This document shows, piece by piece, positions 59,298 through 64,000 of a stretch of 64,000 nucleotides of DNA. Below the pieces are notes generated by a model. The model was not told where the DNA came from, ran no database searches, and saw only the letters and a program-made list of their open reading frames with translations. This DNA is from Actinomycetes bacterium (GTDB taxonomy: Bacteria > Actinomycetota > Acidimicrobiia > Acidimicrobiales > Acidimicrobilacustridaceae): contig JAKOVH010000023.1 of the NCBI GenBank assembly GCA_029782145.1, positions 124,001-188,000 on the forward strand, read 5' to 3'. A program made the translations under genes and the position numbers. Every line of letters starts with the position of its first letter. Position 1 is the first letter of the stretch.

Positions 59298-59461
59298 TCA
59301 CCGGGTGCCGCCCCGGCGGCCGCGAGGCCGGCCCGCTCGGCAGCCTCCCTCGTGGCGACAACGCTCACTGTGGCTGTGGGTCACCGTGAGTGTGGACAGT
59401 GGACCGTGCGCCATGGGAGAGTTGAACGCCTCTGGAGCGGCGGAAGAATGCGTGGTGGCCA

Positions 59462-60172
59462 GTGAGCGTCCGAGCGGTGAAGGTCGGGGTCTACGCGGCG
59501 GTGGCAGCCACCGCCGTGGTCGCGGTGTACCTCTACAACGCGCACTTCGACACGTTCTTCGACCTCACCCTGGAGGACCACCTCGTCGAGTGGACGCAGT
59601 TCTGGCTCGTCCTCGCGGCCTCGGTGCTGATGTTCGTGGCGTGGGCCCGCACCCGCTTCCGCCGCTGGTTCACCCTGGGCTACGCCCTCGTCTTCTTCGT
59701 CGTGGCCGGTGAGGAGATCGACTGGGGCGACCGCATCTGGGGCAACGGAACCATCGGGGACCCGAACAGCAAGGGCCTCAACGAGCAGGGCGAGCTGAAC
59801 CTGCACAACATCCGAGGTGTCCACGAGCACCAGCGGCTGGTCGGGCTGATGATCTTCCTCGGCATCGCCTTCGTGATCCCCCTCACCTACCGCTTCTGGC
59901 CGCTGCTGCGGGAGTGGGTCTACGACCGCTTCGACGTGCCGATCTCGCCGATCTGGGCCATGCCGATCGCGCTGGTCGCGCTGGCCTTCCAGTTCGTCCC
60001 CCGGGCGTTCCTCGGCGGCAACATCCTCGGGTTCGACGAGATGGGGGAGCTGTACACCTACCTCGTGTTCCTCATCGTCGCCCTCGACACGGTCGGGTCG
60101 ACGTTCGCCCCGGCGCGGCGGCCGGCCGGCCCCTCGGCCGACGAGGTCCTCCGCGACGTGTTCGTCAGATGA
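59462..60172 (+). CDS. Uncharacterised polytopic membrane protein with conserved acidic/His residues
   Basis: 236 residues with about six helices. Between helices 3 and 4 lies GEEIDWGDRIWGN, then NEQGELNLHNIRGVHEHQR, a run of conserved-looking Glu, Asp and His suited to metal binding. GTG 59462 is 164 bp after the toroid gene, with no obvious promoter between, and its stop overlaps the next gene by 4 bp. I do not recognise a named family. Membrane hydrolases of the CREST type show comparable residues, but this is only a similarity of pattern. Confidence 0.75.
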   Translation: MSVRAVKVGVYAAVAATAVVAVYLYNAHFDTFFDLTLEDHLVEWTQFWLVLAASVLMFVAWARTRFRRWFTLGYALVFFVVAGEEIDWGDRIWGNGTIGDPNSKGLNEQGELNLHNIRGVHEHQRLVGLMIFLGIAFVIPLTYRFWPLLREWVYDRFDVPISPIWAMPIALVALAFQFVPRAFLGGNILGFDEMGELYTYLVFLIVALDTVGSTFAPARRPAGPSADEVLRDVFVR

Positions 60173-60555
60173 GCGAGCCGGCCGGCCCGCGTCCGAAGCG
60201 GGACGCTCTCGAGGCCCGGCGCCGCTGCGGGTGGTGCGGGCGGGAGTTCGCCGTCAGCCCCGGCCCGGGGCGGCCCCGCCGGTTCTGCCGCGACGGCTGC
60301 CGCCAGCAGGCCTACCTCGCCCGCAAGCTGGCCGCGGCCCACGGGCTCGGCGACGGCGACGTGATCGTGTCGCGGGACGCGCTCGAGGACCTCCAGAGCC
60401 GGCTCTACTGCCTGCAGGCCGCGCTGGAGGACGTCGAGCGCGACCTCGCCGCGTCGTGCGAGCCCGACGACGTGGCCGAGGCCCTGAGCTGGCTCAGGGA
60501 GAACGCCGAGCCCCTGGCCCGGGCCTGGATCGAGCCCCGCACCGCCGACGCCTGA
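60169..60555 (+). CDS. Zinc-finger/helical hypothetical protein
   Basis: 128 residues. RRCGWCGREFAVSP followed by RRFCRDGCRQQAYLARK makes a Cys4 zinc-binding site. The C-terminal 70 residues are a long acidic helix (LQSRLYCLQAALEDVERDLAASCEPDDVAEALSWL in two segments). ATGA overlap with the membrane-protein gene implies co-translation. No domain family was recognised. It could bind nucleic acid or a protein partner. Confidence 0.7.
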   Translation: MSEPAGPRPKRDALEARRRCGWCGREFAVSPGPGRPRRFCRDGCRQQAYLARKLAAAHGLGDGDVIVSRDALEDLQSRLYCLQAALEDVERDLAASCEPDDVAEALSWLRENAEPLARAWIEPRTADA

Positions 60556-60574
60556 ACGCCGAGGCGTCCGCCGG

Positions 60575-61720
60575 TCAGCCGAAGGGCTGGAGGCTGTCGG
60601 CCACCACCCACATGCTGAAGTACTGGGAGTTGGCGCCGTAGGCCATGCCCAGCGCGGTGCGGCACCCGTCGACCTGGTGCTCCCCGGCCGCGCCGCGCAC
60701 CTGCAGGGCCGCCTCGGCGAAGCGCAGCAGCCCGGAGGCGCCGATGGGGTTCGACGACAGCACGCCGCCCGAGCAGTTGATCGGCATCGAGCCGCCGATC
60801 TCGGTGTCGCCGGCGTCGGTGAGCTTCCACCCGTCGCCCTCCTCGGCGAGGAAGTGCGCCTCGAGCCACATGGGCTCGTGCCAGGAGAACGGCACGTACA
60901 GCTCGGCCATGTCGATCTGCTCGCGGGGCCGGGTGATGCCGGCCTGCTGGTAGACGTCGGTGGCGCAGGTGAGGCACGCCAGGGGCCGCACCGGGTCACG
61001 GCCCGGGAAGGCCGGCGGCTCCGACCGCGACGACGCCCCCAGGATCCACGCCGGGGTGCGGCCCCTCGCGCCCTCCTCGTCGGTGATCACCACCGCGCAG
61101 GCGCCGTCGGAGGAGGGGCAGGACTCGAGGAAGCGGATCGGCTCCCACATCATCGGGCTGCTCTTCACCTTCTCGATCGAGATGTCCTCGATCTTCAGGT
61201 GGGCGTAGGGGTTCTTGAGCGCGTTCTGCCGGTCCTTCACCGCCACCTTCCACCCGATGTGCTCGGGGGCGCCGGAGCGGTGGATGTAGGAGCGGATGAA
61301 CGGCGCGAACGAGCCGCCGGCGCCGAGCGAGGCGCCCTTGCCGGACCCGAGGGCGAACTGGGCGTTGCCCTCGGACTGCTTCTCGAAGGCCACGGCCAGC
61401 ACCGTCTTGTGCTTGCCGCCCTGCACGTGGGAGGCGGCGACGATGCCGGTGGTGCCGCCCACCGAGCCGGCGGTGTGCACCCGGAACATGGGCTTGCCGA
61501 CCGCGCCGAGGGCGTCGGAGAGGTACAGCTCGGGCTTCATGACGCCCTCGAACAGGTCGGGCGCCTTGCCGAGCACGACGGCGTCGATGTCGGCCATCGT
61601 CATCTGGGCGTCGTCGAGGGCTCGGAAGACCGCTTCGCGCACGAGCCCGCCGAACGAGACGTCGCGCCGGCGGGTCTTGTGGTGCGTCTGGCCGACGCCG
61701 ACGACGGCTGCGGGGATCAT
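60575..61720 (-). CDS. Thiolase-fold lipid-transfer protein (SCPx/Ltp-like)
   Basis: 381 residues. Thiolase landmarks are AAVVGVGQT, ESCPSSDGACAVVI and the C-terminal GGVLSSNPIGASGLLRFAEAAL. Where the nucleophilic cysteine should be, the sequence reads RVHTAGSVGGTTGIVA, so it is not a standard thiolase. Ltp-type retro-aldolases that work with DUF35 partners in steroid side-chain degradation share this feature. ATG 61720 overlaps the upstream stop by 4 bp. It is the last of a three-gene operon with a second thiolase and a DUF35 protein. Confidence 0.87.
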   Translation of the reverse strand: MIPAAVVGVGQTHHKTRRRDVSFGGLVREAVFRALDDAQMTMADIDAVVLGKAPDLFEGVMKPELYLSDALGAVGKPMFRVHTAGSVGGTTGIVAASHVQGGKHKTVLAVAFEKQSEGNAQFALGSGKGASLGAGGSFAPFIRSYIHRSGAPEHIGWKVAVKDRQNALKNPYAHLKIEDISIEKVKSSPMMWEPIRFLESCPSSDGACAVVITDEEGARGRTPAWILGASSRSEPPAFPGRDPVRPLACLTCATDVYQQAGITRPREQIDMAELYVPFSWHEPMWLEAHFLAEEGDGWKLTDAGDTEIGGSMPINCSGGVLSSNPIGASGLLRFAEAALQVRGAAGEHQVDGCRTALGMAYGANSQYFSMWVVADSLQPFG

Positions 61721-62742
61721 GACCGGCCCTCCAGGATGCAGATGAGGTTCTGTTGCAGGCACGGCCCGCTGGTGGAGTGGGCCAGCGCCCGGGTGCCGCC
61801 GGCGAAGACGTGGTCGGCGGCGTGACCGATGCGGCACAGGCCGCTGGCCATGATCGGGTTGGCCTTCAGCGCGCCGCCCGAGGGGTTCACGGCCACGTCG
61901 TCACCGAGGCCGAGCACCGAGCGCAGCAGCAGCTCCTCGTGGGTGAACGCCGCCTGCAGCTCGGCCACCTCGACGGGCGCGTCGCCCAGTCCGGCCGCCT
62001 CGGCGGCGATGCGAGTGGAGGGCGAGTCGTCGAGGCGCCGGAAGGCGGGGTTGTGGCACTCGGTGCGGTGGTCGAAGCCGGTGATGTAGGCCGGCCGCTC
62101 GACGAGCTGGCGGGCCCGGTCGCCGGTGGCGAGCACCATGGCGGCGGCGCCGTCGGTGATGGGCGGCAGGTCGTGGCGCCGCAGCGGCTCGCGGACGTAC
62201 TCGCCACGCAGCAGCTCGTCGACGTCGCCCTCGCCGCGGGAGCGGACGGCCACCTCGGCCATCGTGCGCTCGTCGGCGATCCCGGCGGCGATGACGGCCC
62301 GGGCCTGCAGGGCGGCGAAGGTCACCGGGTCGGCGCCGATGGGGGCGAGGTAGTAGGGGTCCATCTCCATCGGGTAGATGAGCGCCGGGTTGCCGGTGGA
62401 CGATCGGCCCGAGCCGGTGACCACGGCAATCTCGATGTCGCCCTCCTGCAGGCGCAGCCACGCCTCGTACAGCGCCCACGCGCCGTCCATCTCCACGTGG
62501 CTGTCGCGCTTGGGCGGCCAGGCGCCGATGGCGTCGAGGTTGCCGACGAAGGAGAACGCCTGGCCCGTGATGTAGTCGCACGACCCGAGGCAGGTGAAGT
62601 CGACGTCGGACCGGGTGAGGCCGAGCGGCTCGAGGGCGGAGGTGATGGCCCGCAGCAGCAGCTGGGTCTCGCTCAGGTCGGTGCGGCGCACCAGCGGGGT
62701 GGTGGCCCAGCCCACCACGGCGATGTCGGTCGAGGGGGCCAT
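61717..62742 (-). CDS. Second thiolase-fold protein
   Basis: 341 residues. It begins IAVVGWATTPL and carries DFTCLGSCDYITGQA, the C-terminal NPSGGALKANPIMASGLCRIGHAA, and QAAFTHEELL. The usual nucleophile position reads SHVEMDGAWALYEA with no Cys. It pairs with the neighbouring thiolase (heteromeric pairs are common) and overlaps the DUF35 gene by 1 bp (TGATG). It probably acts on acyl-CoA intermediates of lipid or steroid breakdown. The substrate is unknown. Confidence 0.85.
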   Translation of the reverse strand: MAPSTDIAVVGWATTPLVRRTDLSETQLLLRAITSALEPLGLTRSDVDFTCLGSCDYITGQAFSFVGNLDAIGAWPPKRDSHVEMDGAWALYEAWLRLQEGDIEIAVVTGSGRSSTGNPALIYPMEMDPYYLAPIGADPVTFAALQARAVIAAGIADERTMAEVAVRSRGEGDVDELLRGEYVREPLRRHDLPPITDGAAAMVLATGDRARQLVERPAYITGFDHRTECHNPAFRRLDDSPSTRIAAEAAGLGDAPVEVAELQAAFTHEELLLRSVLGLGDDVAVNPSGGALKANPIMASGLCRIGHAADHVFAGGTRALAHSTSGPCLQQNLICILEGRS

Positions 62743-63728
62743 CAGAAGATCCTGTTCACGAGGTCGGGGTCGTCGACGGGCGGTTCGCCGTTGGGCATCC
62801 AGCCGATGAGGCTGCCGAACGCGCCGCCCATGCCGCCGCCCTCGTCGCTCTCCTCGCCGGGCGAGGCCCACACCGCGGAGACCCGCACGCCGACGGCGAC
62901 GTCCTCCACCGGGAGCTCGATCACCGGCTGGTAGCCGAGCACGGCGTCGGAGCCGTCGAGCAGCACGAACACGCGGGCGAAGGGCTCGGTCTCGGTCTGG
63001 CCCGGGTACTGCACCGGGGTGATGACCACGTGGTTGGTGATGGTGCCGGTGTGGGGCAGCTCGACGAGGTGCTCCTCGCCGAACTCCACCGAGTCGATCG
63101 GGCACACGCCCCGGCCACCCACGTAGGTCTTGCCGCAGCCGGGGCAGCGGAAGCCGACGAGTCGGTGCTGGCGCGACGCGTCGACCACGAGGTCGCTGCT
63201 CGGGGGCACCGGGTTCCGGTAGGTGATGCGGGCCAGGTAGTCCATCATCTGCACCGGCTCGGCGGCCGGGCCGAGGTCGTCGCCGTCGACCTGCGGCTCC
63301 TCACCGGGGACGAAGCAGGCGATGTCGGTCAGGTGGCCGATGCGCTGGCCCTTCCAGCGAGGGGCCACCCGCATGCCGTCGGACATGGCGTCGGGGGAGC
63401 TGGCGTCGACGGCGTGCAGCAGGGGAGTGGACGCCCCGTCGAGGCGCACGAAGGCGAAGGCGAAGGGCCGGTCGAGGGGGTGCTGCTCGGTGGGTTCGGG
63501 CACCCAGGTCCACGAATCGACCGTGCCGGCCGGGCCGACCTCCACCAGGTCGCGAGGGAGCTCCGCGCCGGTGGACGGATCCCACTCCATGGGCGGGCAG
63601 ATCACCTGCTCACCGTTGCGGATGCCCAGGATGCGCTTCTCGGTGAGCGCCGTCATGAAGGCCCCGACGACCGGCCCCAGCGACCGGGTGTACGGGAACG
63701 TGATGGTGCTCTCGGTGAACCTGACCAC
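62742..63728 (-). CDS. DUF35 OB-fold protein, tandem form
   Basis: 328 residues. Two OB-fold segments are recognisable: one around residues 50-140 (AGTVDSWTWVPEPT) without zinc ligands, and one around 190-285 with the rubredoxin-like zinc site RCPGCGKTYVGGRGVCPIDS followed by LPHTGTITNHVVIT. Such proteins bind acyl-CoA and hand it to thiolase partners, which follow immediately. GTG 63728 has GAGGGGG upstream. The first gene of the operon. Confidence 0.88.
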   Translation of the reverse strand: MVRFTESTITFPYTRSLGPVVGAFMTALTEKRILGIRNGEQVICPPMEWDPSTGAELPRDLVEVGPAGTVDSWTWVPEPTEQHPLDRPFAFAFVRLDGASTPLLHAVDASSPDAMSDGMRVAPRWKGQRIGHLTDIACFVPGEEPQVDGDDLGPAAEPVQMMDYLARITYRNPVPPSSDLVVDASRQHRLVGFRCPGCGKTYVGGRGVCPIDSVEFGEEHLVELPHTGTITNHVVITPVQYPGQTETEPFARVFVLLDGSDAVLGYQPVIELPVEDVAVGVRVSAVWASPGEESDEGGGMGGAFGSLIGWMPNGEPPVDDPDLVNRIF

Positions 63729-63835
63729 GTGCTTCCCCCTCTCGTGCCCGCCGCGAGCCCCCGCCCGGGCGAACGGCACGGCACCGTATCGCAGCGGGTG
63801 TCGGTCGGTGTCCCGAGCGCGAGAGGCGCCCTGGG

Positions 63836-64000
63836 TCAGGCGGTCACGCCGAGCCAGCGGGGGGCTCCGGCGTCGAAGCCGGGGAAGACCAGGCTCATGT
63901 CGACGGGCCGCATGCGGCGGGCCAGCACCTCGGCGAGCACGAGGCGGTAGTCGTTGAGGACCCTCACGTCACCGTCGTCGGTGTCGGTCAGCGGCACCCA
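63836..64000 (-). CDS. 3' end of a gene continuing beyond the window
   Basis: 55 codons are open from the window edge to the TGA at 63836-63838 on the minus strand. The translation contains VRVLNDYRLVLAEVLARR and ends PRWLGVTA. This resembles the C-terminus of secreted DUF1501-type proteins, but the fragment is too short for a firm call. The 107 bp between this stop and the DUF35 start probably hold the promoter of the thiolase operon. Confidence 0.55.
   Translation of the reverse strand, partial: WVPLTDTDDGDVRVLNDYRLVLAEVLARRMRPVDMSLVFPGFDAGAPRWLGVTA

Overview
The window is about 72% GC or higher by eye. It has actinobacterial hallmarks: GTG starts, 4-bp ATGA/GTGA gene overlaps, TANNNT -10 boxes placed 6-8 nt before start codons (leaderless mRNAs), and the conserved gcvH - FHA - MerR(FtsR-like) - DUF151 gene order. 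The mix of coenzyme A/lipid-transfer thiolases, Baeyer-Villiger-type flavoproteins and a LysRS gene next to an MprF-like gene suggests a free-living member of class Acidimicrobiia (Iamia/Ilumatobacter type). The class assignment is inference, not proof.

Layout. 0-5 kb: the C-terminal part of a SpoIIE/RsbU-type phosphatase, a flavin monooxygenase, tRNA-Pro(GGG), and small proteins including a PilZ (c-di-GMP receptor-like) protein. 5-15 kb: a tightly overlapping minus-strand operon. It begins with a GT2 glycosyltransferase fused to an HprK-like P-loop kinase, then a GtrA/GT39 membrane glycosyltransferase fusion, a degenerate phosphoesterase, a membrane-anchored protein, a GH99-like glycosidase, an FN3 protein and a purple-acid-phosphatase-like lipoprotein. 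15.4-27 kb: an exopolysaccharide region with a PelF-type GT4 glycosyltransferase, its membrane partner, a GH114 galactosaminidase lipoprotein on the opposite strand, two nucleotidyltransferases (one degenerate), two epimerases, a UDP-sugar dehydrogenase and a secreted deacetylase-like protein reminiscent of Agd3. Together these look like a Pel/galactosaminogalactan-type polysaccharide locus not described in this lineage to my knowledge.

27.4-33.5 kb: lysS and an unfused MprF-type lysyltransferase; a DUF559 (Vsr-like) gene flanked on both sides by 37-bp palindromic repeats on an exact 62-bp period; a SRAP protein; and a HIT protein divergent from a CDP-alcohol phosphatidyltransferase. 34-39.5 kb: a GDP-mannose pyrophosphorylase fused to a degenerate phosphomannomutase domain, then gcvH, the FHA gene, an ftsR-like MerR gene and the DUF151 nuclease gene. 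39.5-49.5 kb: an accessory block (TetR, SHOCT/DUF6325 stress-like proteins, lipoprotein hydrolase, PPK2, P-type ATPase with altered ion-site motifs, monooxygenase, K+ channel/RCK protein). 49.7-57.7 kb: the second MerR gene of the conserved cluster, a TetR with tandem operators, gcvT, an MFS transporter, gcvP behind a tandem glycine riboswitch, and a class II aldolase.

57.8-64 kb: a cobalamin riboswitch leads into a secreted alpha/alpha-toroid protein that may be a transcobalamin-like B12 scavenger. It is followed by an uncharacterised membrane protein and a Cys-rich protein. On the minus strand lies a DUF35 - thiolase - thiolase operon (coenzyme A-linked lipid or steroid side-chain chemistry), and the window ends inside another minus-strand gene. 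All functional calls come from reading motifs. No database search was run.
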